The notes beneath the pieces were generated by a model, which saw only the letters and a program-made list of their open reading frames with translations, did no database searches and was not told the DNA's origin. A DNA stretch of 9,533 nt from Candidatus Melainabacteria bacterium GWA2_34_9 (GTDB lineage: Bacteria; Cyanobacteriota; Vampirovibrionia; Gastranaerophilales; UBA9971): the NCBI GenBank assembly GCA_001784535.1, contig MFRJ01000004.1, forward strand, positions 724 through 10,256, written 5' to 3'. A program made the translations under genes and the position numbers. Every line of letters begins with the position of its first letter. The first letter of the stretch is position 1. Shown one piece after another: positions 1 through 5,718 of this stretch.

Positions 1-20
1 TTAATATTTTTGATTTTTTC

Positions 21-578
21 ATGTACAATAATTTTATGAACGAAATAACTGATTTAAAAAAATTAAACATTGACAAAACATGGTCGCTGTTTCTTGACAG
101 GGACGGGGTTATCAACAAAAGACTTATGGCTGATTATGTCAAAAGCGTCAACGAATTTGAATTTTTGCCCGGAGTTCCTGAAGCTTTAAAAAAATTCTCT
201 GAAGTTTTCGGAAGGATTTTTATAATTACGAACCAGCGCGGCATCGCAGTGGAAATTATGACAGAAAACGATCTTAATAAAGTACACGAATATATGATTG
301 ACGGCATAAAAAAATTTGGCGGACGAATAGACAAAATTTATTTTTGTCCGCACGACAGAAACGAAAGCTGCGGATGCAGAAAACCTGATATTGGCTCCGC
401 TTTAAGGGCACAGCAAGACTTTCCCGAAGTTGATTTTAACAAATCCATTATGGTCGGAGATACTTCTTCTGACATACAATTTGGTCAAAATGCAGGCATG
501 TACACTATTAAAGTAACTTCTAAAGAAACAGAAATCTTTTCGGTAAACTCGCTTGCAGAACTTGCCAAGATACTTTAA
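21..578 (+). CDS. gmhB: HAD-IIIA phosphatase, D-glycero-D-manno-heptose-1,7-bisphosphate 7-phosphatase-like
   Basis: This is a 185-residue cytoplasmic HAD phosphatase of the GmhB / HisB-N type. GmhB removes the C7 phosphate from heptose 1,7-bisphosphate during synthesis of ADP- or GDP-heptose for LPS core or S-layer glycans. Visible motifs are FLDRDGVIN with nucleophile D26 and acid/base D28, ITNQRGI (motif II, T70-N71), a zinc-binding CPH...CGC cluster (C109, H111, C117, C119) followed by R120-K121-P122, and VGDTSSD (motif IV, D147, D151). Length matches the family (about 180-190). The start is uncertain: M1 at 21 and M6 at 36 both lack a clear Shine-Dalgarno, and the frame stays open to the left edge. 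The closely related histidinol-phosphatase activity is the main alternative. The C-terminus overlaps the convergent thioredoxin-like gene by 4 bp, with no terminator visible between them. Confidence 0.85.
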   Translation: MYNNFMNEITDLKKLNIDKTWSLFLDRDGVINKRLMADYVKSVNEFEFLPGVPEALKKFSEVFGRIFIITNQRGIAVEIMTENDLNKVHEYMIDGIKKFGGRIDKIYFCPHDRNESCGCRKPDIGSALRAQQDFPEVDFNKSIMVGDTSSDIQFGQNAGMYTIKVTSKETEIFSVNSLAELAKIL

Positions 579-937
579 TACTTCATTAATTCCTGTTGCA
601 AAGACTGCGAAGTTTCACCTTTATATAATTTTCCTTTGACAACCTTGCCTTTGTTATCAAGAATATAAATATACGGAATTGCAGAAGGAAGATTCAACCC
701 CATAGCATTGGCTTTTTGCTGTGAATTTGCCTGATCAACATCCAGATCCGAATAACTTATACCCAGTTCCTGAGCAGCAGCAGAACAGACCAATTTTGCC
801 TCTCTGCATTTCATATTCCAGCTTGAGCAAAAAAGAACAATTTGCGACGGCGCAGCAAAAGCAACAGAACTAAATAAAATACCTGCAAATAAACTAAAAA
901 TCCCTAATAAAATTTTTATTGATACAGAATTTTTCAT
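575..937 (-). CDS. Exported thioredoxin-fold protein with degenerate active site
   Basis: A 120-residue protein with a Sec signal peptide: K-rich start, hydrophobic core about residues 8-27, and a likely cut after AFA (28). The remainder is a small thioredoxin-like fold. Beta-strand IVLFCSSW leads to the active-site position, then a helix with C51. The cis-proline is in SAIPYIYIL (P88), followed by the GK-V-KGKLYKG hairpin. Where thioredoxins have W-C-x-x-C, this protein has W40-N-M-K-C44, so the first catalytic cysteine is replaced by Asn while the second is kept; C37 and C51 lie nearby. A classical dithiol oxidoreductase is therefore unlikely. A monothiol, alternative disulfide or binding role is possible. 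The start has a good upstream AAAGGGAA / AGG ribosome site. It lies 16 bp downstream of the DUF192 gene on the same strand, so the two are probably co-transcribed. Confidence 0.8.
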   Translation of the reverse strand: MKNSVSIKILLGIFSLFAGILFSSVAFAAPSQIVLFCSSWNMKCREAKLVCSAAAQELGISYSDLDVDQANSQQKANAMGLNLPSAIPYIYILDNKGKVVKGKLYKGETSQSLQQELMKY

Positions 938-953
938 AACCTGTTCCCTTTTA

Positions 954-1442
954 TTAATTTTCTTTTAACCCTGCTTTTTTTCTTTTGATATCCTGGCTAA
1001 ACTTAATTTTGTCACCAACTTTTACATTGTATTTTTCACAAAATCCCTTTTTAAATTCTATTACCGAATCAATTTTATATTTTGAACCATAAAGAGTACA
1101 GGGATCTTTTTCACAAACAGGTACTTCTTTATATATTTTAGCAATTTTTTCGTTAGAAATAAAGACTATATCCAGAGGAATTTTCATATTTTTCATCCAA
1201 AAAGTTTTATAATCATGTTTTTTAAACAAAAAAACCATTCCTTGATTTTCTGCAATATTATCAACACCCATTAAACCCCGTGTTATTTTTTCTCGATTAT
1301 CAGCAACATCAAGAAAAACTTTTTGGTTTTTAATAACAACAAAATCAGTACTCACAGGTTTTAAAGACTCTCCATTAGTTTTTGTTATTTGATAAACAAA
1401 CAAGATTAGGATGCAGATTATTGTTATAACAATTTTTTTCAT
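954..1442 (-). CDS. Exported DUF192 family protein
   Basis: A 162-residue protein with an N-terminal hydrophobic signal or anchor (residues 4-19) followed by a DUF192 domain (PF02643-type, about residues 32-146). Family hallmarks visible are R55-G-L-M-G59, GMVFLF (68-73), the strongly conserved FWMKNMKIPLDIVFI (81-95), and a C-terminal VIEF..G....V.VGDKI segment (127-146). DUF192 proteins form a small beta-barrel and are usually exported; their biochemical function is not established. This copy has C110/C115 and C135, which could form disulfides in the periplasm, and it is followed by an exported thioredoxin-fold gene 16 bp downstream. The ATG at 1442 has no convincing Shine-Dalgarno. A perfect TATAAT lies inside a palindrome just upstream. 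Confidence 0.88.
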   Translation of the reverse strand: MKKIVITIICILILFVYQITKTNGESLKPVSTDFVVIKNQKVFLDVADNREKITRGLMGVDNIAENQGMVFLFKKHDYKTFWMKNMKIPLDIVFISNEKIAKIYKEVPVCEKDPCTLYGSKYKIDSVIEFKKGFCEKYNVKVGDKIKFSQDIKRKKAGLKEN

Positions 1443-1465
1443 AAATTATAAATTTTTCAAAAACA

Positions 1466-1490
1466 CTACATATTATATATAAATATGTAG
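1466..1490 (-). promoter_or_regulatory. AT-rich perfect palindrome with embedded -10 box, upstream of the DUF192 gene
   Basis: Arms CTACATATT and AATATGTAG (9 bp, perfect) are separated by a 7-nt AT spacer. On the minus strand the element contains TATAAT at 1477-1472, which would place a transcript start about 20-25 nt before the DUF192 ATG. No good -35 is visible because the T-tract of the upstream terminator occupies that spot. It may be an operator over a promoter, or only a fortuitous AT palindrome. Confidence 0.4.
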
Positions 1491-1493
1491 CAT

Positions 1494-1540
1494 AAAAAAA
1501 AAAGCCCTGACAGGAATAATTAAATTACTCCTATCAAGAC
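1494..1540 (-). terminator. Rho-independent terminator of the Flp-like pilin gene
   Basis: On the minus strand, a stem formed by 1540-1525 and 1519-1504 (about 14-16 pairs, several of them G-U) is followed directly by ten consecutive T (1503-1494). The wobble pairs favour folding in the minus-strand RNA. It lies about 60 nt after the stop codon of the 43-residue pilin-like gene and separates that gene from DUF192. Confidence 0.85.
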
Positions 1541-1601
1541 AAAGCAAAAAGGAAGCGTAGAACAACACTATCAGTAATTAACCGACCAGCGATGCGTTAT
1601 T

Positions 1602-1733
1602 CTAATTTCCCATTGTTTTCAACACCACCAACGTCACAACACATACCAACGAAAAGATAAGACCGTACTCGGCAAATCCTTGACCTGCATGTTTTCTTGA
1701 AAAGCAGAAATACTGCACAACAAATTCACTCAT
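1602..1733 (-). CDS. Very short Flp-like (class IVb) prepilin, 43 residues
   Basis: This small gene reads from ATG (1733-1731) to TAG (1604-1602). The protein has a 17-residue leader with R13-K14-H15 ending in G17, then Q18-G-F-A-E22-Y23-G-L-I and a continuous hydrophobic helix to residue 38. This is the Flp/Tad prepilin pattern: processing after Gly, Glu at mature +5, Tyr at +6, then the GLI hydrophobic stretch. Flp pilins polymerise into Tad pili after cleavage by a TadV/CpaA-type peptidase. The oddity is length: the predicted mature peptide is only 26 residues, ending LKTMGN, whereas typical mature Flp pilins are roughly twice that or a little less. A good ribosome site (AGGTGAG) precedes the ATG and a strong terminator follows, which supports a real monocistronic gene. 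C10 and C31 are unexplained. Alternatives are a minor or regulatory pilin, or a non-pilin membrane peptide. Confidence 0.75.
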   Translation of the reverse strand: MSEFVVQYFCFSRKHAGQGFAEYGLIFSLVCVVTLVVLKTMGN

Positions 1734-1735
1734 TG

Positions 1736-1742
1736 CTCACCT
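1736..1742 (-). promoter_or_regulatory. Ribosome binding site of the Flp-like pilin gene
   Basis: AGGTGAG on the minus strand ends 2 nt before the ATG at 1733, with a further GGAG a few bases upstream. Several neighbouring minus-strand genes lack such a site, so it supports translation of the short gene and fixes its start. Confidence 0.65.
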
Positions 1743-2063
1743 AAACTCCATATTTATTTACTTCAACATTTTTACTTCAAAACTTGATTCTTAAGCGTTT
1801 TAATAGCCACAACAAAACCTGCACAGGTATAACACATTTTCTGCCTACTATTTATTCTTTTGTGTTTTTGCTCATGCCTGAATTTTGTGTGAATAGCTCA
1901 CTTGTTACTGCTTTTTTCTTATTTTACAAATCACTTCAACACTATATAATTATAATAACGTATTTTGATTTTTTTTAAATCGCGTGAAATGGGCATTTAA
2001 AAATATCACCCGTTCGGCATTATTATTATACAAAATTTCGGAAAATACGAAAAAATGAATAAT
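1743..2063. other. Gene-free AT-rich intergenic region upstream of the pilin-like gene
   Basis: About 320 bases without a convincing gene on either strand. It should hold the promoter of the minus-strand pilin-like gene. Two TTGAAGTA copies lie 15 bp apart just before the ribosome site, but no strong -35/-10 pair could be fixed. Near the TPR stop codon, the minus strand has a perfect 8-bp inverted repeat (GGAAAATA...TATTTTCC, 2074-2042) with a long loop and no T-run directly after it, so it is at best a weak 3' structure. An open frame on the plus strand (1784-1978) has no ribosome site and no protein-like composition. Confidence 0.5.
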
Positions 2064-3872
2064 TTATTTTCCTGATTCCAGCTCTGCAAGCTTCCTTTTG
2101 AGGTTTTGAACAAGCTTTCCAACTTCATCTTCAGCAATTTTGGTGTTTTTATCAGGATAAAGTTTATATAATCTCTGGCACACAAGTGCTTTGTCCAAAG
2201 CTTCTTTATATTTTTCCTGTTTTTCAAGCAAATACGCGTAATGAAGATAACCTTTTTTGTAGGTAGGGAAGTATCTTACAGCCTGCCTGATTATATACTC
2301 GGCATTTAAAAAATCCTGCTGTTTCTTATCTTTATTACTATAGAGAGTTATTGCCTGATTTAATTTTTCATCTGCGACAGAAAATTTTGTGTTTATTCTG
2401 TTTACAATAGGCGCAAGCTCTTCATTATGATAATAGGTTTTCTTTAATTCATCTATTAAAATCAAGGCTTCATCGTAGTCATGGTCATAACACAAGCTTT
2501 TTAACACCTTAAATTTTTCATAATTTGAAAGTTTAAAGGTTAATAATTTTTCAAATTTCGCATGACTTTCTTCAAAATTCCCGAGCAAAAACTCTGCTCT
2601 TACTTCATTTAACAGGTCATAAAAATCAAAAGTTTCGCTTACTGACAGATTTATGAATTTTTGTCTGATTGCTTCAGGCATTTTATCTTCGTTTATAAGC
2701 TTGAATTTTGTAAGAGGAATAACGATTCTCGGGTTTTCTTTTGTTTTTAATATGTATTTTGAATCATTAATAAAATCCGTGGAATTAGCAAAGCCTTCTG
2801 CCCACTTAGCATAATATAATTCGGCAAGTCCTGTTATAGCATTGACATTATCGGGGTTTTTGTCGAGAACCTTGATATAAGAATCTCTTGCTTTGGTAAA
2901 CTCATCTACAACAAGAAAATAATCCGCCTGCATAACAGTATTTAATTCATCATTAAGATTACTAAAAAGATCTTTTGTGGTTTTTTGTTTACTTGAAAGC
3001 GTTTCTGCTTCTTTATAAGTAACTTTTATGAGCCTGTCAAGATTTTGTTGAGATTCAGGATGATCAGGTCTTAATTTTAGAGATGAAAGGTAATTTTTTT
3101 GTGCATTTTGAATACTTCCTTCCTGCTCATAAAGTGTTCCCAGCATGTAATAAGTTTTATATTTAGCTGTCAGTCCTGATAAAATGGATTTTTCGAGATA
3201 TATTTTTGACTTTGTATATTCTTTTGTTTTGTAGTAATATTCCCCGATTAAATAAAGAGCCTCGGCATTATTTATACTTAATTCCTTTGCTTTTAGTATT
3301 TCATCCTGCGCAAGAGAATTTTGCCCGTTCATATAATACGCAGTGGCAAGACCTATATGGGCAAAAGGCGAAGCAGGATTGTACTTGTATGCCGTATAAA
3401 AATTATCAAATGCTTTTGTCATGTATGCTTTTCTTAACTCTGCGGTCTCAGGCGTATTGTCGAGAGAACTGGCTTTTTCAAAACACACATTTCCGAGCGC
3501 AATAAAAGCATCAGGGCTGTTATACGAAACCTTTACAGCTTTTTTTGCCATTTCTTCGGCTTCATCCAGCAAACCTCTTTTTAAAAACAAATTTGCAGCC
3601 ATAATAAAAAACTTTGAGTTACCGGTAACCTTGCTTTGTATCCTGTTAAGCTCAATCATGGCTTTTGTATCCTGATCATTATCAAGATAAAGCTTGATAA
3701 GCTGTATAGATGCTTCTGTATTTCCGGGATTTTTGTTTATGGCAGAAGTTAGAGTTCTTTCCTGCCCTGAAGTATTTAATTTATTGCTATCCCAATTAGA
3801 AGCTTTGCAGGTCAGGCAATTTCCTGCAAAAAACACTATACTGACGGCTATTATTAGTTTTTTGTATTTCAT
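2064..3872 (-). CDS. Exported tetratricopeptide (TPR) repeat protein
   Basis: A 602-residue protein with an N-terminal signal peptide (KYKK then a hydrophobic stretch about 6-17, likely cut near KA-S at 24-25). It is followed by many TPR-like helix pairs. Clear units include the segments beginning SKFFIMAANLFLKRG, SPDAFIALGNVCFEKA, SPFAHIGLATAYYMNGQ, NAEALYLIGEYYYKTKEY and YKTYYMLGTLYEQEGS (about residues 85-270). Further units begin ADYFLVVDEFTKARDSYIKV (about 315-360) and, at the C-terminus, KKGYLHYAYLLEKQEKYKEAL (about 545-570). The middle (about 365-520) is helical and more divergent. TPR arrays are protein-protein scaffolds, and an exported one suggests a periplasmic or cell-surface assembly role. 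The two N-terminal cysteines (19, 22) do not fit a proper lipobox. A weak GAGAAAAG precedes the ATG. The gene stands alone, divergent from the 503-residue surface-type protein. No specific partner can be named. Confidence 0.85.
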   Translation of the reverse strand: MKYKKLIIAVSIVFFAGNCLTCKASNWDSNKLNTSGQERTLTSAINKNPGNTEASIQLIKLYLDNDQDTKAMIELNRIQSKVTGNSKFFIMAANLFLKRGLLDEAEEMAKKAVKVSYNSPDAFIALGNVCFEKASSLDNTPETAELRKAYMTKAFDNFYTAYKYNPASPFAHIGLATAYYMNGQNSLAQDEILKAKELSINNAEALYLIGEYYYKTKEYTKSKIYLEKSILSGLTAKYKTYYMLGTLYEQEGSIQNAQKNYLSSLKLRPDHPESQQNLDRLIKVTYKEAETLSSKQKTTKDLFSNLNDELNTVMQADYFLVVDEFTKARDSYIKVLDKNPDNVNAITGLAELYYAKWAEGFANSTDFINDSKYILKTKENPRIVIPLTKFKLINEDKMPEAIRQKFINLSVSETFDFYDLLNEVRAEFLLGNFEESHAKFEKLLTFKLSNYEKFKVLKSLCYDHDYDEALILIDELKKTYYHNEELAPIVNRINTKFSVADEKLNQAITLYSNKDKKQQDFLNAEYIIRQAVRYFPTYKKGYLHYAYLLEKQEKYKEALDKALVCQRLYKLYPDKNTKIAEDEVGKLVQNLKRKLAELESGK

Positions 3873-3890
3873 CTTTTCTCACGTTATACA

Positions 3891-3930
3891 TCATTGCGAG
3901 GCATAATATGCCCTTCTTTAATTGTAATGA
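3891..3930 (+). repeat. Nested palindromic element in the divergent intergenic region
   Basis: The outer arms 3891-3899 and 3922-3930 pair over 9 positions (two G-U on the plus strand) and enclose a perfect GGCATA-A-TATGCC palindrome at 3900-3912. A T-rich run (ATTTTTTGTTT) follows. The left end TCATTGCGAGG resembles the start of a dispersed palindromic repeat seen in various bacterial genomes. That resemblance is from memory and only partial. It could be a decayed repeat unit, an operator for the TPR gene, or a plus-strand terminator-like hairpin. Confidence 0.4.
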
Positions 3931-4152
3931 ATTTTTTGTTTCATGAAATCAATTTTGTAATGTACATATTTTAAAAAACAATTTTTTCTGAATCCACAAG
4001 GTATTTAACCTGTATACAGTACTTATATATTAAGTAATGTAAAGAGATATATTTCAAAAAAAGCAATTTTTGGGAATTGTATGTTTTTAATATATTACAA
4101 GGAAATACAAAATATATAAAGTGTAGATAAATATAGTCAAGGAGAAAATTTT
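3931..4152 (+). promoter_or_regulatory. Promoter/operator region of the 503-residue coiled-coil gene
   Basis: A very AT-rich upstream region containing the palindrome TGTATACA (4011-4018) next to ACTTA-TATAT-TAAGT (4021-4035), an arrangement like an operator. A possible promoter is TTGGGA (4070-4075) with TATTAC (4093-4098) at 17-bp spacing, or TATATT (4091-4096). Neither matches consensus well, so the transcript start is not fixed. No gene was found here. Confidence 0.35.
4139..4145 (+). promoter_or_regulatory. Strong Shine-Dalgarno of the 503-residue gene
   Basis: AAGGAGA sits 7 nt before the ATG at 4153. It is the strongest ribosome site in the window, fixes the start, and suggests high translation. 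Confidence 0.85.
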
Positions 4153-5664
4153 ATGTTAAACGGTACTTACACAAACTACTACCAACCACAACAACAAACA
4201 CAAAACTACTACCAACCAAATACAAGCAATATGTACAGCAATCCTTTCATAGCATCAGCAATGCAACCGCTTCCAATTTTCAACCAACAACAATACGCAC
4301 CAATGCAACAACAATCATTCGTTCCTCAAAATTATAATTATCAACCGGCTCAACAACAATCATCAATCAGCCCAATGTTAATGAACATATTAAGTATATT
4401 AATGCAGTTCCTTCCAATGTTATTAGGAAGAAACAGCCAACAACTTAACCCGGTACCAACCACACCGGTATACGCAACTCCAGCTCCAGGAACAGATGAA
4501 GTATTACCAAATCCAGTAGCAGCTCCTGTAGTAACACTAACTGTAGCAGATCAACCAGTTAGCGCAACCCAAACAAAAGGCGAAGTATTCAAAGAAGTAA
4601 TGCTCGATATGGTTGGCTTAACAGGTATTAAAGACGAACAAGCAGCACAAGATGCAAAAATCGCACAAAACGAAGCAAAAGACATAGTTCAAGAAACAGC
4701 AATCGCTGCAAACACAACAGCAATCGCTGCAAACGACGCAAAAGACGCAGCTCAAGAAACAAAAATCACAAATTTAGAAGCTCAAATAGCTGAATTAAAA
4801 GCAGCATTAGCAGCAAACACAGCTAAAGATGCAACACAAGATACACAAATTGCAGCAGGCGTTACAAAAGATGGTCAACAAGATTCAAAAATCGCAGCTG
4901 TTGAAACCAAAAACGCAACACAAGATACACAAATCGCAGCAGGCGTTACAAAAGATGGTCAACAAGATTCAAAAATCGCAGCTGTTGAAGCTAAAAATAC
5001 AACACAAGATGGACAAATCGCAGCAGTTGTAGCTGTAAATAACACACAAAACACAACAATCACAAACAACTTCAACTTAATCAACACCAGATGGACCAAC
5101 TCTTTCGGATTCGACCTAAACGGCAACACAATCAACCGTGATCCACTAGTTCTAGATATAAACAAAGACGGCAAAATCAGCACAGAATCAGAAAAAGGAG
5201 TTGACTTAAACAACGACGGACTCGCAGAAGGCGCAGCAGTAGACGGCGACAAAATGCTCGCAATGAGTGATCAAAACGCAAACGGTAAAATTGACGCAGC
5301 TGAAGTATTCGGAACAGACACAATCAACCCATTCACCAAACAAAAAGTTAACGCAAGAAACGGATTCGAAGCTTTAAAAGAAATCGCAGCTAGCGCTAAA
5401 GAAGCAACCGGAATCGAAGTATCCACAAACGGCGTAGTAAACCTTTCCAAACTTCAAGAAGCATTAGCTAAAGCAGACACACAACTCGGTTTAATCGGCG
5501 ACAACAACGTAACAGAACTTGAAGGTCTTGGCGAAGTTGAAGCAATCGACAGCAACTACACCGAAACACCAACCGAAGGTATGAACTTACAAACCAGTTC
5601 ATTCATAACCAAATCCGGTGAAAAATTCGAAACAAGAGACGTTTGGTTCACAGAAAAAAAATAA
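4153..5664 (+). CDS. Coiled-coil, EF-hand/RTX-associated-domain protein, probably an abundant surface or structural protein
   Basis: A 503-residue protein of unrecognised family with clear modules. Residues 1-70 are rich in Q, N, Y and P, with NYYQP twice. Residues about 70-95 form a hydrophobic Met/Leu-rich helix. Residues about 140-310 are a long alanine-, Gln- and Asp-rich coiled coil built on 14-residue units (T-K-D-x-Q-Q-D-S-K-I-A-A-V-E type). Residues about 318-410 match from memory the Ca2+-loop domain of large RTX/hemolysin-type proteins (DPLVLDINKDG, VDLNNDGLAEG, a central ML, DQNANGKIDAAEVFG, then NGFEAL). D373-N375-N377-G378-I380-E384 is a complete EF-hand loop; D335-N337-D339 and D351-N353-D355 are further DxNxDG loops. 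No Sec signal peptide or RTX nonapeptide repeats are seen, so the export route is unclear. The codons favour AAC, TTC, GAC, CAA and GCA, unlike the neighbours, which suggests high expression. It is a single-gene unit with a strong ribosome site and terminator. Confidence 0.85.
   Translation: MLNGTYTNYYQPQQQTQNYYQPNTSNMYSNPFIASAMQPLPIFNQQQYAPMQQQSFVPQNYNYQPAQQQSSISPMLMNILSILMQFLPMLLGRNSQQLNPVPTTPVYATPAPGTDEVLPNPVAAPVVTLTVADQPVSATQTKGEVFKEVMLDMVGLTGIKDEQAAQDAKIAQNEAKDIVQETAIAANTTAIAANDAKDAAQETKITNLEAQIAELKAALAANTAKDATQDTQIAAGVTKDGQQDSKIAAVETKNATQDTQIAAGVTKDGQQDSKIAAVEAKNTTQDGQIAAVVAVNNTQNTTITNNFNLINTRWTNSFGFDLNGNTINRDPLVLDINKDGKISTESEKGVDLNNDGLAEGAAVDGDKMLAMSDQNANGKIDAAEVFGTDTINPFTKQKVNARNGFEALKEIAASAKEATGIEVSTNGVVNLSKLQEALAKADTQLGLIGDNNVTELEGLGEVEAIDSNYTETPTEGMNLQTSSFITKSGEKFETRDVWFTEKK
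4831..4998 (+). repeat. 84-bp tandem duplication inside the coiled coil
   Basis: Two copies (4831-4914 and 4915-4998) of an 84-bp unit encoding 28 residues are nearly identical in DNA, differing mainly at a silent position near the start and in the last codons. A third, more diverged partial copy follows from 4999. Each unit is two 14-residue (four heptad) coiled-coil segments, so gain or loss of copies changes stalk length without breaking register or frame. Confidence 0.9.
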
Positions 5665-5687
5665 TAATCAATACTAAACACTAACTC

Positions 5688-5718
5688 AAAAAACCCCTTT
5701 TAAACAAAGGGGTTTTTT
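5688..5718. terminator. Bidirectional Rho-independent terminator
   Basis: A perfect 13-bp stem (5688-5700 with 5706-5718) around a TAAAC loop has an AAAAAACCCC / GGGGTTTTTT structure that gives a T-run on either strand. It ends the 503-residue gene (stop at 5664) and, on the minus strand, the glycosyltransferase gene. The TAA of the latter overlaps the stem edge at 5717-5719. Confidence 0.95.

Noticed and set aside
1784..1978. Plus-strand open frame of 64 codons between the pilin-like and TPR genes
   Set aside because: No ribosome site, no recognisable motif, and a composition typical of AT-rich noncoding DNA.
3801..3872. The TPR protein as a lipoprotein
   Set aside because: The sequences before C19 (AGN) and C22 (CLT) do not match a lipobox; an ordinary signal peptide with a cut near residue 24 fits better.
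3206..3906. Plus-strand open frames antisense to the TPR gene
   Set aside because: They overlap a well-supported gene with clear TPR repeats and a signal peptide, and have no protein features of their own.
4831..4998. The tandem repeat as a CRISPR array
   Set aside because: The copies are contiguous and in frame, with no unique spacers, and encode coiled-coil heptads.
4829..5252. Extra open frames at 4829-5032 (+) and 4959-5252 (-)
   Set aside because: They lie inside the 503-residue gene, are repeat-driven shadows of its biased codons, and have no ribosome site.
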